Positions 1-16,312 of a DNA stretch of 64,000 nt are shown here, in pieces; the stretch's first letter is position 1, and every line of letters begins with the position of its first letter. The DNA comes from Tulasnella sp. 424 (lineage: Eukaryota > Basidiomycota > Agaricomycetes > Cantharellales > Tulasnellaceae). The notes under the pieces are model-generated. The model searched no databases and had not been told where the DNA came from. It saw nothing but the letters and a program-made list of their open reading frames with translations. Location of the stretch: NCBI GenBank assembly GCA_019633425.1, contig WSUB01000065.1, positions 62,001 to 126,000 of the forward strand, written 5' to 3'. The position numbers were made by a program, and so were the translations under genes.

Positions 1-96
1 GGACCGTCCTTCCTGCCCAGCCACTCTTAAGCCTTCAGACCCACCTCGCAATCACATACGACTACTGCAATACGCGAGCTCCACGCTCTTTCAAGA

Positions 97-2052
97 ATGC
101 CAGGGCGCTTACCGTGCGCAGTGCTCGTCGCGACAGTCGCGCATGTGCTGTCGAATTGGCTCGGTGTATCAGCAGGAATTGTTCCGTAAGTTCCTCCTCT
201 TCTCTTACCTATTGGATGCCCTAAATTAATTTCAAATCGTCTGCGCGGTTTAAGCAATTCTGGGCGTCAATCGTCTTCATGCTTCTCCGTCGATCCTCAG
301 AACACAATCGCTGACAGAATCAATGCGGCCCTGAGCGCTCCAGGCGCCACTGGATTCTCTCTAAAACTATGTCCGGACACCAACTATCCTATCACCTCAC
401 CCATCAAATTCGCGTTTCCAAACCAAGAAATTACCACGCAAGGCTTCCCTGGACTCGACCTCAGCCACCGTGCTACGATCACCGTCAATGGTCCTATCAA
501 TGGCGATGGCACCGGTCACACTACTGCTGTAGATGGGACCTGCCAGAATTGCATCTCCGTTGCTTTGCGCTACGTGAACATCCAAGGCAATCGAGGCACC
601 AGTGGGCCTATTACTGGAGGAGCTAATATCGAATTTGTACGGAATTGCATCCGTTTTCTTGGTCAGGGGTAGGCTGACGTATTGCTTCTTCTCGGCAGGG
701 TGGAAATAACCAGAATCAAGTGATCGAGTGGGTTCACTCGGAAAAACCAAGGTATCGAAGCCGCTGTATCCCTGAATTTGCTTATTTAAGACGTTGATGC
801 GGCAGATCGTGGTCGTGCCTACATGTCGCTGAAGGCCCCTTCACTTGCGCCAACGTAATCATCCAGAACAACGACATTGGTCCCTGTGGTACTGATGATT
901 GTGAGTGGGTACATCAATGCAGCCTTTGGAAAACACTAACCGCAAACGCAATTCACCTAGTCCAGCAGTGGGCGGACGGCATCAGTCTAAGCTGTAAATC
1001 GAGTACAGTTTTTAATAATACTGTCATCGGTGCAACGGATGGAGGCATAGTTGTATTTGGTTCTCCGGGAAGCTGGATCCACGGAAATACAGGTTAGTTG
1101 GCCTAACTTGCTTGACACCCGGATCGATTACTGAAAACGATTGCATTTCAGTTCGCGCCGGGGATGTACGCTCATTTGCCGCAGCTCTGCCATCATGTTG
1201 ACAACTAAACATTCTAATCGAATTTCATAGGCTATGCAGCTCGGCGGAATCAACCTTGTAGACTATGATCCCTGGTCTGGCGACTTTACGGGCGTTGTGG
1301 TCGAGAACAATCAAATATTAGGAGGCTTCGCCACATCTTTAACTAACGCTACAACGGACCAGGGCAAGAATGCTGAGGATGCCTTCATCAAGTCAGTCCA
1401 GATGATTCCTTATCCAGATCTCTCACTCAAAATTTTTTTTTGGTAATAGAATTGGTATTGCTATGGGTGCTCGGACGTGGTTCGGCGACAAGTACGGCAT
1501 GAACTTGAACCATGGTGCAATCGTGCGCAATAACACGTTCCAGGGTGCATTTGGCTATGCCATGGCTGCAGCCGTCGTCTCGAACTGGACTGTGACCGGA
1601 AACACCATAGATAATGACGTTTCGTTCATTGGGAGCGTCGGCCCAAATTGCTCGAAGACGGATGCCACCCCGGAACCTGCACCCTTCGTCTTCAATTCCT
1701 CTCAAATCTTCGATTCGACCATGGACGAAGCATTCGTTAATCGTGATGCGGATTCATTGACGTGCATTCTTCCGGATAACGGCGAGTGATCCTTCGTGGT
1801 TGTTGACGCCGAGCTCGTTCCGCTGACAAGTGCTCGCCAACAGATGACTATTGGCCGTACGTCCCGCCGACTTCCACAGGATCTACAAGCAGCCCTTCTG
1901 CTACAAGCTCATCCAATGATGGGAAAGGGTCGGCGGCACCTCTGGCTGTCGGTCTGACGTTCGGTATCCTTGGTGCCGCGATCTTCTCTTACGCCCTTAG
2001 ATCTTGGTATATGAAACGGAGGGAAGCTGCTAATGGGCAGAAACTTTATTGA
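97..2052 (+). CDS. Secreted right-handed beta-helix protein with C-terminal membrane anchor
   Basis: The ATG at 97 opens a signal peptide (basic start, then a hydrophobic run around CAVLVATVAHVL). Exons I can join in frame are 97-185, 255-636, 699-751, 806-900, 961-1092, 1152-1165 (14 nt), 1231-1391 and 1450-1785; the last exon ends at the TGA at 2050. The body carries repeated short Asn-rich turns (NNDIG, NNTVIG, NNQILGG, NNTFQG, TGNTID) spaced as in pectin-lyase-like parallel beta-helix proteins. The C-terminus has a Ser/Thr-rich linker, one hydrophobic helix (VGLTFGILGAAIFSYAL) and a short basic tail, so a type I membrane or wall-anchored protein is likely. The join near 1786-1889 is uncertain because no splice site there gives an obviously best frame. 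Substrate and enzymatic activity cannot be told; no catalytic residues were identified. Confidence 0.75.
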
Positions 2053-2534
2053 AGATTTTGTACTCCGCGGCCTCGGCATAGAAGTCCGCCGTTTTTGCTG
2101 AAACAAACTCGTTCGCTACTTTACCACACTCTTTTTATCCCATCTCTTGCTTATACTTTGTGTTCACATCGGCGGCCTTCTATCATAGACTTCTGTGCTC
2201 TTCACGCTCTGGTCTCTCTTCTTGCACTGTAGTATTGGACATTGGTTATAGTCGTATCATATATATAATACACACCGCGTGTATGGTATGGTTGGGTGGC
2301 ATATGCGTCAGTTACATTACGGCCGAGAAGGGAGACAATCGGGGTCGACGGACGAAAGACATTATCGCGCCCGAACACGACAAACAAGAGCAAGTTTGGA
2401 ACTTCTCAAGTTCCGACTCCTCTTCCACCCACCACCAACCTCCAGTTGTACCTCAAGACCACAACCCATTTTGCATATCTCAGCAACCCTTAGAACACCG
2501 TCTTTCTCTGTATTCTGATTTACTCTACACCACT
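2053..2534. other. Intergenic region, promoter of poly(A) polymerase
   Basis: No convincing coding sequence. A T-rich stretch follows the upstream stop, and a CT-rich stretch precedes the ATG at 2535, as is common for fungal core promoters. Confidence 0.4.
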
Positions 2535-5158
<2,624 letters not shown>

Positions 5159-5723
5159 CTCAGCGCAGCCGACAGCACAGCTTTAATGCCGCCGTCGCAG
5201 TTCGTCTCTAACTGGGAGTTCAGCGCCTGTCGCTCCTCTCGCACCTCAACTAATGGCCATACCTCCTCAAGTTCAAGCGCAAGTCCAGACCGCCTAATGC
5301 GTTAGACTGGTCAGGTTTTACGCATTCGTCGGTTTTCGCTGATGTTTCTACAACCATACCCCGACTCCGAGCTCTCGTCATCAAGTTCCAAGAAAAGCCT
5401 AGAAAAGCCCAGACTTTTGTTTCCTGTGTTCCTCTCGCCTCGCCTCGATCTTGAAGAAGGGTCCTCAAGTCCTTGTTTTAAACCCTCTTAGCTCATCCAT
5501 CGCAAGTCTCTTTTACCATGATTGTTATTCCCTTTTCGTCTTGCATCCTGGTATATAAGTCCTCCCAGATTTCATGGCTATGTCTCTTACCTAACTTTTT
5601 GTGGTACGCCCGTTGTATACTATTCTATTCGAATTCCAGAGATTTTTGAGAGACCGTATATTGTATTGAGTGCATGCGTGAATGCGATGCTATGTAAAAA
5701 CACCGTCTGATATTGAGGCGAAA
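5159..5723. other. Intergenic region between convergent genes
   Basis: Shared 3' region of poly(A) polymerase (plus) and the IST3-like gene (minus). AT-rich stretches such as those near 5590-5700 could hold polyadenylation signals. No supported gene seen. Confidence 0.4.
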
Positions 5724-6865
5724 CTAATCGCGTTCTCCGTCTCTATTTCTCCCGCTATCTCGGCCTGTGCGTTGGTCGTAGTCTCTATCCCTACGTCGGC
5801 CATCATCATCGTCCCTTCGGCGGTCGTAATCGCCTTCTCTTCGGCGATCATAGCTATCACCCTTCCTGCGGCTATAATCGTCATCCCTCCTGCGATCTTG
5901 ACTCTCGCTCCGATGGGAAGAAGACTTATTAGGTGGTGGCGACACGCTCATCGAATCTCCCCGACGTCGTTTGGAAGGGACACTCCGCTCCCTCCCCTCC
6001 TCTTGTTTCTTGGCCTTTGCCTCCCGCTTGGCTCTCTTGCGTTCTTTCCGAGCACGTCGTTCTTCCGGAGTTTCGCCTTCGTGCTTTTTTGATTTTTTGG
6101 ACTTCGATTTGCCCTTTTCATCCTTGAACTTGGACAGGAGCCAATCACGCATGGGATCTTCTGGGTCAATGTCCAATTCGGATAGGATAGATTCGACATC
6201 GGAGTCGCCAGAACCAGCTTCATCTTGAAAATAGGAAAATTGTACGTCAGCAACGTTACTACTTTCCCAAAGCGTCAGCTTACATACCCCGAGCTAACTG
6301 AGGAGCGGCATTGAAACTTGGGGCCTCTGGCTCCTCCCATTCTCCGTCGGCATTCTTCTTGCCTCTTTGCTCGTAGAATGTGTGATCGACTCGCAATGTC
6401 CGGTCTAACACTTTGGCCCCGTTCAGGTTGTCGACAGCCAGGATGGTCGAACGTTGATCCTCATACATTAGGAAAGCAAAGCCCCTTGATTTCCCGGTTT
6501 CTTTGTCTCGTGGCATATTGATGTCAACTACCTCCCCATACCTGAAATGAGGTGCGCGGAAGGTGAGCGGGGTGAACGCGTGTTGAATGACGGTTTACTC
6601 ACTGGGAGAAGATGGTAACGACGTCTCCTTCAGTTAAGCCGTTGTGTAGACCGCCTATAAATACATGGGCACTGTCTGAAAGGGACGGTTAGATGCACTG
6701 TAGAAACCCTGTTCAACACTGAACGCACCTTTGTATTGGTCGTGCCACGAGCCTTTTGAACCAGAAGCCAACTCCCTCTCATTGATCCTCTGGATTTCCT
6801 TCACGACGCTAAAAAAACTATTAGCCTAAGTACCCTCAAGCACTTCGTGGGACCACTCACTTCAT
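5724..6865 (-). CDS. IST3: IST3/RBMX2-like U2 snRNP-associated RNA-binding protein
   Basis: Single-RRM splicing factor of the RES complex, which binds the activated spliceosome near U2. Start at 6865: MN joins over an intron to VVKEIQRINERELASG, then SWHDQYKDSAHVFIGGL (RNP2) and GKSRGFAFLMYEDQRST (RNP1). The linker around DRTLRVDHTFYEQR and the DPEDPMRDWLL segment are typical of fungal IST3. The C-terminal part is a long low-complexity tail of Lys, Arg, Asp and Glu with RRRDDD and DYDRRR runs, ending at 5724. The last intron joins QLAR to DEAGSGDSDVES. At least four introns are present. It shares a 158-nt divergent upstream region with eIF3d. Confidence 0.88.
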
Positions 6866-7023
6866 TGCAAGGCTTAGAAAGGATTTGACGTTGGTGGGTG
6901 GGTGGTGGAAGTCGCCGGCGGCGGAGGAACGGTAATAGCGGCCTCAAGGTCAACTTAACCAAATTTCATTATTGCCTGGTCTGGCGCCTGACTTGGTACA
7001 ACAACCTCCGCCGTAGCTCGGAA
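6866..7023. promoter_or_regulatory. Short bidirectional promoter, IST3-like / eIF3d
   Basis: Only 158 nt separate the two divergent start codons (6865 minus, 7024 plus), so both core promoters must lie here or overlap the first exons and introns. No specific factor site recognised. Confidence 0.5.
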
Positions 7024-9160
7024 ATGTCGCACTCATTTGTGCTACCGCCTATTCACGACAATAAGGATGGATCCTGGGGTCCTTCTTCAACCTCTGTGCC
7101 TTCACAGTTCAAAGAGTATGTCTTGGGGAGCCTTGCGACATGATCCACCAATTTAACTTCCTCGCCACACAGCATCCCATATTCACCATATTCCAAAACC
7201 GAGAAGCTAGGTCGCTTTGCAGACTGGGCTGAAGGTGACGGGTCGCGGTCTATGGCTGCATCTAGTGGCGCAGCCCGCTCAGGTGGTCGCTCTGGTGCCG
7301 CCAGAGGGCGAGCCGTCGTTGAAGCTGGAGGAGCCAATGCATTCGCCTACTTCCACGTTGAAGACGAATCATCCTTCTCTTTGGTCGACTCGAAAGCTAC
7401 TGCGCCTGGTAGTCGAAGGGGTGGTTCCAGTTTCAACCGGGGCAGAGGCGCTCCGAGAACAGGTCAGGGAGCAACGGGCAGGGGAGGTGCAGGTGGTGGA
7501 CGTTGGGGTTCCCAATCGAATCGAGGGCGTCGCACCGGCGCAACAGGTCGAGGTGGATGGAAGGAGTGGGAGAAGGTTAGTTGCAATACCCTCGACATTA
7601 TTGTCTTCGCCCATAAATGTTAACCCTTGCTCCTGCAGGTCAACCGCTCCCGCGAATCATCCGTGCCTATTCAGCCTGATTGGAACATGCTGGAGGAGAT
7701 TGACTTCCCTCGTCTCTCTAAGCTCCGATTGGAAGTGGACGTCGACGAGCCCCAGACTGTGTAAGAGTTCTTCATGCCCCTTCGTGCACGTCTCTGAACT
7801 GAACCTTTCACTTTGACAGTGGCACCTATGGCCAAGTGTTTGCGTACGACAGGACATTTGATCGAGTCACGCCTAAGACCGAGCGGGCTCTTCAAATCCT
7901 CGACCGCGTCCGCTATAACACCACCACTTCTGATGATCCTATCATCCAAGACGTGAGCGCAGCATGCCCCGGGTCACTGAACTGGTCCTAACTCCCATCT
8001 TTTGATCTTTAGCTTGCATCCAAGGGTATCGCCAAAGCCTACGCCACTGATACAATTCTCAGTTGGCTGATGTGCTGCACTCGATCCGTCTATCCTTGGG
8101 ATGTCATCATAACTCACGAGGGTGGCAAAGTCTTCTTCGACAAGCGCGACGGTGGTCCATTCGGTTAGAATCCTGCACTTTTCTCGGTCGTTAGCTCAGA
8201 TCTGATTCACCCTGACAATCGCTAGATTTTATCACTGTAAACGAAAACGCCGCGGACCCACCGATGGAAAGCGACAAAGAAAAGGACTCCATCAACAGCC
8301 CGGGATCTCTTTCACTGGAAGCTACTTTTATCGACCAACATTTCTCATTCCAAGCCGTCGACGAGAAGACTTCGGTCAAACTCCAACGCCCCAACCCCTT
8401 CGCTAATCCCGAGGACCGGGAGCCCCTCGCTAGCTGCGGGTATCGTTACCGCGTATTCGACTTGGGCATCGACGAGGATGACGATTTTACTATTGCCGTC
8501 CGAACTCAAGTGGAGGCGTTCCTTCCAGGAGCAACGGCCAAAGCCCCGCCGCAGTTCGTGACCTTGAGGACCTTGAACGAGTTCGACTCCAAGGCCCCTG
8601 GTTCCGGAGGTGCTCCCGAGTGGAGGGCCAAGTTGGACACCCAGAGAGGTGCTGTAGTCGCTACTGAAATGAAGAACAATGGCTTCAAGTTGTCTAAGTA
8701 TGCTATACAGAGCGTCCTCGCTGGAGCGGATGTCATCAAAATTGGGTGGGTTTCTTCCCGCCCACACCTCCTAGTTGTTTCGCTCACTGGGCTATATTCT
8801 ATTTTCTGCTCAATTCAGTTATGTTTCCCGAGTTAATCCCCGTGAAAACTCGCGTCACGCAACCCTCACGACGGCCACTATGCGGCCTTCAGACTTTATC
8901 ACCCAACTTACAGTCTCGTTGTCCAATGGTTGGGGTATCATTAGGATGATTACCGACAAGATTCTCAAGATGCCTGAGGGCAAGTACCTATTGATCAAGG
9001 ATCCGAACAAGGTGAGCCATCGGATTTGTTTGATCAGCGAGGTCGGGAACTAATGGATCTTTGGCGCAAGTCAATCATTCGCCTGTACTCGATCCCGGCG
9101 ACGGCCTTTATGGGCGAGGAAGAGGGGGATATTCCTGAAGAAGAAGAACCAGCAGAGTAG
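7024..9160 (+). CDS. eIF3d: Eukaryotic translation initiation factor 3 subunit D
   Basis: Cytosolic subunit of eIF3, used in scanning initiation and able to bind the mRNA cap. The N-terminus [18 protein letters not shown], then [18 protein letters not shown] after the first intron, is the family signature. A Gly/Arg-rich RNA-binding segment follows (about 7420-7560, many RGG/GRG units). The cap-binding-like body then includes [88 protein letters not shown] and [13 protein letters not shown]. The C-terminus is an acidic tail ([11 protein letters not shown]) with TAG at 9158. At least seven introns, all short. Nothing odd in its composition. Confidence 0.94.
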
Positions 9161-9246
9161 TTGTAATCGAGTTATCATGTACTGTCAGAGAATATGTGTG
9201 GATGTATTGGATAATGCATAAACGGATTTGTAACCTCGATTGGGAG

Positions 9247-10627
9247 CTATGAGACCGGGAAGCCGATGGTGCGGAATATGTTGTCTACTGCTCCACTTGC
9301 ATCACCACCACTGTAATCGACGGCTTATGGTCAGCCAACTTCGAGTGCTAGGTTCGGAAAGTGGAGACGCTACCTTTGCTGGAGAGCCCGAACAACCGTT
9401 TCTCTTGGCACCCCAGGGAACATGGCCATCAAAACGGTGATTTCCGCTGACGCAGGAACGTAGACACCATCGGTTCCTCTTCTTCCCGTTAGTGTGTCGA
9501 CCCACTGGCTGACAGCCGATGGCTGGGTCGAGGGCTGTTGGGCCGGTGTTGGACGACTCGCATCGTTAGCCGCTCCGTCTTGTCCACTCGGGGTCTCTTC
9601 TCCACTTCCAGTTGGTTCTGCGGTACCAGCTCCACGATTAGCGGGACGAGCGGTTGTTTGATCCCTAACGTGCACTTCCGATGCGTCTACAAAATCCGGA
9701 AGGACACGGACGGCGCGTGTTGGTGGTCTGGTCGATCCGATCAGCGGGAGTAAGAATCGTTTGCAGAATCGTTCGAGAGAAGGTGAGATGCGGTAGGATT
9801 TGAGATTTACTAGGTCACTTCGGTAGAGTTGGCCCACTGCAATTCCAATGAGTGAGGCGAGCAACGTGCCCGGAGGGTCGCTGATTATGAGCTTGTGGAA
9901 TAAAGTGAGGTGAGGTCGGGTAGACGGGTTAGTGACGAGCGCAGATATATTCACTTACGATGCATGCAAGAAAATAATCGAATGCCTTGTTTGATATGCT
10001 GAGGTAGGATATCCGGAAGTGATAGACTGCCGGGATGATTCTGTAGTGTTGGTAGAGGATTGTGAAGATCATGGTGAGGGGTCCTGGAGGGAGGTAGTTG
10101 ACTCCGGCGCCGTAGAGTAGCAATATGAATGCAAAAATAAGGAACATGGAGACGCCGAGGGTGACCAACAAGAAGGACTATTGGGAGACCGAAACACGCA
10201 AGCTCGGCAGGTGTTGATACGGAGAATAGGCACCTAGTGACGTACCCCAAACTTTCGACTTCCGAAGCGTCGTTCTACGCCCACAGCGACATTGTACAAC
10301 AATGTTTCCGCCAGCAACAGCTCGCTCGAGTTGCCAAAGATGAGCTGACTAGTGAGGAGGCGCCAATACTGCCGGCATCAAGAACGGAGGTAAGCAACCT
10401 TTATTTCGTTCAGAGAGACTGTCCGCTGAGCTTACTTGATGGTCCCGCGAGATGTGAGGTACCAGTTGCAAGTGAAAGTAATGCTTGAGGTCGAAAATGC
10501 CAGCCGCTAGTGAGCCAAGCGCAAGGCTGAGCATCAAACCTGAAACATTGGGATATTAGGGCATCAAACAACTCGAATCGTAGAATTCACAGAAACCTTT
10601 TGTGACTGGGGCATTATGAAATGACAT
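9247..10627 (-). CDS. DSC2: DSC E3 ubiquitin ligase complex subunit 2-like protein (rhomboid-like fold plus UBA)
   Basis: Likely a Golgi/ER membrane subunit of the Dsc E3 ligase complex, a homologue of animal UBAC2. Start at 10627: MSFHNAPVTKG, then LMLSLALGSLAAGIFDLK (first membrane helix) and YFHLQLVPHISRDHQYWRLL, the Derlin/rhomboid-like signature. Further hydrophobic helices follow (LLAETLLYNVAV, LGVSMFLIFAFILLLYGAG, GPLTMIFTILYQ, LLASLIGIAVGQLY). A Ser/Thr/Pro-rich linker leads to a C-terminal UBA-like domain (SAEITVLMAMFPGVPRETVV, then over an intron ALQQSGGDASGAVDNIF) with TAG at 9247-9249. It differs from true rhomboid proteases in showing no Gly-x-Ser catalytic motif. Family assignment is firm; the DSC2 name is by architecture. 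Confidence 0.8.
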
Positions 10628-11313
10628 TTAGAAGGCGAGCGGTGGTTGAGCAACTTTGTAGACATTGTGGACCTGACGTGGGAGAATGCCACTACGGACA
10701 AACAAACGCTCTGTCTGGGAATGAAACTATGTGCTCTGCTATCTACAACAGGGAGATCCACGAAAAAAGCGAAAATTCACAAAAGCTCTCCGAGAGTCGC
10801 ACCGAGTCTTTCGACGGCGCAACTGCCCCTGCTACTGCTGTGCTGGCGCTTGTTTGTACTGGTGCTAAAGGAGTACGTGTCAGTTTACGGATGCGATTTT
10901 TTGCCTTTAGGGTTGGCAGCGTCAAAGTGCAGCGCCCTGATATGAAGGATCCTGAAATCCCTGGACTCGTCGACGTGTTCGTGACTGTCCCGGAGGCTAA
11001 ACTACTGCGTGCTACGGAGGCGACGTTGAGCGGAGGGTCGCAATGAGTCGATTCAGGAATGCCACGTAAAAACCACGTCAAAGTGCACCCAAGGGAATCT
11101 GCAACGAGGCCGTCCCATAAAAAGGGGAACGGAGAGTGTGGAGGGGGAATCAACAACTGCCTCGGGACAAACTTCGACAAGCGAATTCTAAGGTTGACCA
11201 AGTCTCTCACTTCGCTTCCCTGTGCCAAATCTCCAACCGCAACCAAAAGTCTCCCTCCCACCACAACCACCTCCCTCTTCCCCCTCTTCTCTTTTCACGT
11301 TTACTCTTTCACG
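10628..11313. promoter_or_regulatory. Divergent intergenic region between DSC2-like gene and Arf1
   Basis: 686 nt between two divergent starts. CT-rich tracts (about 11200-11310) sit just upstream of the Arf1 ATG. Open frames on both strands here have no recognisable motifs and no splice-consistent extension, so I treat the stretch as regulatory. Confidence 0.4.
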
Positions 11314-12402
<1,089 letters not shown>

Positions 12403-12824
12403 TGTCGCGTGACGGGTCATGATAATGATATTCTTTTCCCTTCTCCTCGCACCTTCATGATTTATACAAGAATACAGCGATCCCGTTTCCAACATTAATT
12501 TTAGACGAATGAGCTGCGAGTGGATCGTAACCTGTTTTGAGCCATCTACCCAAAGCGAGTGGGCCATTTTCACCGCCTCCACGGGGTTCGGAGATGTTCC
12601 GGATGATTTCCCAACTACACCCGAGCCTCGAACGCCCTCATGGTTGAGCTTTTCTCGTCACTCTGAAATACCATATCGGGCGATCTTGGTGAGAAAAGTC
12701 TCTCAAGGCGTAATAAGCACCGCCTCCAGCAGATAGGTTAGAGTACCGCCAAGTCCCCATTTGGACCCACCAGTTCTCTGAACCATCTGAGGCAAATTCC
12801 ATACGATTGATTATGTAAGACTGC
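12403..12824. other. Intergenic region between convergent Arf1 and Sec15
   Basis: 422 nt with short open frames on both strands but no recognised motif or splice-supported model. It holds the 3' ends of both flanking genes. Confidence 0.4.
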
Positions 12825-15800
12825 TCATAAGGGCAACCTCGCGACTGTCTGAGCTTCCAGCCGTCTCTTTTCTCCCCTCTCCTGATCAGCACGAATGCGA
12901 GATGATCCTCCATGGCGGGCTAATTTATCCAACAAGCAGGACAGTCGTCGAGGGTTGACGTGGCTGTAGTTGGTTCTCCGGTGTACAGGTGTTGCGAACC
13001 CTGGCACGTCATCCTTCAACACAACTGCTGAGGTCTGGGGGTGCAGAAGCGTAGAAGATTGTTCAGCAAACCAAGGACCCAAGGGTGTTTCGCGTTTCTA
13101 GGTGACGGAAAGGAAACAATCTGACCTCGCGCAATTCCGAGAACACCGTTGTTAGGTGCTCTTTACCCAACCTCTTGAACTCGTCTTCAAGGAAATCGAT
13201 GTCCGTCAGGAGGTTTTGGATGCCGGCTTCACTGATGACAGGAACATCTGGACCGACGAGAAGGTTCTTTCGGATTGCAATATAATCCAGAAGTTAGCCC
13301 TACGCATTCACGCAACAACATCAACCCCGGAAAGCCCCAACGCACCAGAAGAATATTAGCGATGTGTGACAAGGCTCCTTTATATATATCTTCCTTCACT
13401 TCCGAACGAACGGCAAGGGTGTCGACCACAGTCGTCAAATAGTTGACCATGTCGAATAAATAGACGCTCGGAGTTCCGTCGCTTTCTTTGGGGGTCCAAT
13501 CGTACTCTCCCATATCCATCGAGTCGTTTAATTTATCATTCACCACGGCTGTTAGGTGAGATACGCTCTTCGAGCGTAAAGCCGTGAATGAGCTTGACGA
13601 CTGAAGACGGATTGACCCTCCACGCTGAGTAGCCCTGAACGCGATTGAGACGAATGTCAGCTACCCCCTGATATTTTCTTTTCCTGCAATGTTACGCTTC
13701 TTACCGGAGCTTCATGAGTTGCTCTTCCAGCACCGTACACGCCACTTGGAAATGCTCGATATTTGATAAGAGTTGAGCAATCTGAGAGATGTTCCGAGCG
13801 GTGGCGAGCCGGGCGGCCATGTTGTCGACAACGTGCTTCGTCAAAAGGTGGTCCAAGGCCTGTATGGGGCGGAAACGGTGTCAATTCCACTTCTATGTGT
13901 GAAAAGTGTAGGTGATACGATATCACCTTGCTCAACAACTCGTCGATATCTCGGTGGTGATGAGACACCCCTTCCACGAAGGAATAGAACTTGTCGACGA
14001 ATTGACGTATCTGCGAGAGACAAATATTGCAGCAATATACTTAACGAAAGGTGAGAACACCAACTCACGCATGAGCACGACAGGTAGAACACTTGCGACC
14101 ACGGCAACGTGACGGGTACTGGCGATTTGAGCAGCTCCTCCGGTTGTCCCTTTCGGAGCCAACAGGACCCCACAACCTTCTCAAGGTCCTCTGCCGACTC
14201 GACATACATCGGGAACAGGTCGTCTTCCATTACGCCCTAGACGTATAAAGTGGATTAAGAAACACTCGCTATGCAGGAAATGCCTGGGTTTTGGACGGAC
14301 CTTCTTAAGCTCGGCACTGATAGTGCGTTCCAACAAGTCCGCGTAGCTTTCGAAAAGGATCATTATGAGCGATCTTAACTGTTCCGTCTCGTAGGAATAC
14401 CCCTTATAGCGTCCGATTCGAAGCAGCCGTCAGCGGCAGGACTTCCTCCGAAGAGACTAGTGATCGAGCGCACCTCCAATGTCTGAATGAAGCTCAGGAT
14501 GACATCCTTGCAACCAAGGAAGGTGTCTACATCTCCTTCGTTCTTTAAAATTGCTTGGACGACTTGAACCAGCCTCGTAACGACTACATCCCAAAGTTCT
14601 TCCACTTCTCGTTGAGAACGGAAGGAGCGTGTGGTCCGGAGGACATGATTTTCAATTATGAAAAAGCCGATAATGTCTTCGGTCAGAGGAAGAAGGGTTG
14701 TAGCCAGGCCCAGGGATGAAGATGCACTGGACATCCGGTCTGATAGGATGAGGGAGGCTTGCGCCTTGTGGCCGGTCTATCAGCGCCACTCGTGCTGTGC
14801 ACCAGGAGCGCCCAGACTCACTTTGCGATCTGCTTGGTAGCTTCGCTGAAGCTCTTCAACAGCGTCCAGCGCCGTATAGATGTGAATACATTGGTACAAT
14901 GGCTTAAAGTCGACTTTCAGCTGGTCGTTGTCCAAAACGTTATCTGTCGCGGAACCTTCGTCGGCATGATCCTAAGCGCGGCTTGGGAGGAAAAGGAACG
15001 TACACTCCACTTTTTCATTGGTTACAAGTTCTACAGCGCTTCCAACGTGATTGAGCTTCAACAGAGGTTCCTTTTCTCGCTTCGCTTTCCATCTTCGCGT
15101 CCGAGTCCTCATCGCCTCTAGGGCAAGCTTTCCCACTTGGTTACTTGTGTTTCGTATTTCAAGGAGCCACGACTTAGTGGAGGCAGTCACTGCATCCTTG
15201 ACTTGAGCTCGGAGTGAGGGTAACGAGGAAAGGAGGTAGATAAAGAACGGGGATTGGGATAAAGAGGACTGGGGAAGAGATTCTATGTCCTCGAGAGACT
15301 GTAATGCGAAAATGTGAGCAAGGCCCGAACCAAATCACTGGCATGACGTACCTTCAAAGCACTCCAGTATCTTCCTTCCTTGATCATGTCCCCCACTCGA
15401 TTCACGAGATCCAGGACTCTCAGACAAGCCTGTAACGTGTCGATGGTCTCATCGAGATTGGTAGCTGTCTTTTTGTTCTGCAGTAGAGACTTTTTCTTGG
15501 AGGCAAAAGATGAGCCAACAGCCGAGACGGATGAATCCAGTGTCTGAATGCGTTCGCGGAGGTTTTCGGTGTAGGATCTGACAGTCAGAAGCGTAGAGAC
15601 CGAGGACACAAAGTCCTACGAGGTTGAATTTGCTCAGTGATTATTCCCGCCGGAGGATGTAGAGAGGCTCACTGGATAGTTGTTTCCGCATATCGTTTCA
15701 ATCTCCTTTTCTTTTGATTCAACAAGACCACTCGCCGTCCGCAGAAAGGCTTCTACTTGGTGGTTGTCATGGATGGTTTTGATGAGAGGCGCAAGAGACT

Positions 15801-15957
15801 CGAGATTTTCAGTTGGAGAGGATGGGTCCAACAAGTGAATCTGGGTGAATTCAGTTACGCATTATGTATTTTGGTGTCGGGGAGCCGCAAGTGAGCTGAC
15901 CTGCTGGAGCTGCGCATCAATGTCCGCCTGGGAGAACTGTTGCCGCCGTGGAGGCAT
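12825..15957 (-). CDS. SEC15: Exocyst complex component Sec15
   Basis: Subunit of the exocyst, which tethers secretory vesicles to the plasma membrane and binds a Rab GTPase. Start at 15957: MPPRRQQFSQADIDAQLQQ, then over an intron LLDPSSPTENLESLAPLIKTIHDNHQVEAFL. The N-terminal coiled-coil part includes LRERIQTLDSSVSAVGSSF, LDETIDTLQACLRVLDLVNRV and IKEGRYWSALK. The middle has SLPSLRAQVKDAVTASTKSWLLEIR. The C-terminal Sec15 domain includes DMVNYLTTVVDTL, ISEAGIQNLLTDIDFLEDEF, then NYSHVNPRRLSCLLDKLARHG and a charged tail ending at 12825. About a dozen short introns. The order of blocks and the length match fungal Sec15; exact exon ends in the middle were not all resolved. Confidence 0.87.
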
Positions 15958-16312
15958 TTAAGAATCCCCTTAGACCAGAATAGCTAGTGTTCTGTTCTTA
16001 TCGTGGTTGGCGGTCTTGGCTTCTGATAAGGCGGCTTCAGGGTAGGTTGAGGGGTGGAAAGGTAAATGGAAGAAGCCGACGACCATTCCAATCACCGTCA
16101 AACAGGCACCAGAACGGACCATGAAAACCCACCAGCCCCCTCATGCACTTGTTCCGTCCCCCTCACCACACTCTTTAACGTCAACTCGGAAGAGCTGTTC
16201 AGCGACACTCCTTTGTTCACCTCAATCTTAGCGTTATCCAAGCGTTTTACTCGGCAAATCACCTCGGACCAGACGAGCGGGGCTTTTTCGCTTAGCAGGA
16301 GTGACTCTTATC
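15958..16312. promoter_or_regulatory. Divergent promoter region, Sec15 / MFS transporter
   Basis: 355 nt between divergent starts at 15957 (minus) and 16313 (plus). No gene seen and no specific regulatory motif recognised. Confidence 0.4.

Noticed and set aside
10621..11270. Open frames of 141 (plus) and 175 (minus) codons between DSC2 and Arf1
   Set aside because: They overlap each other in a divergent promoter region and show no domain, signal peptide or splice continuation.
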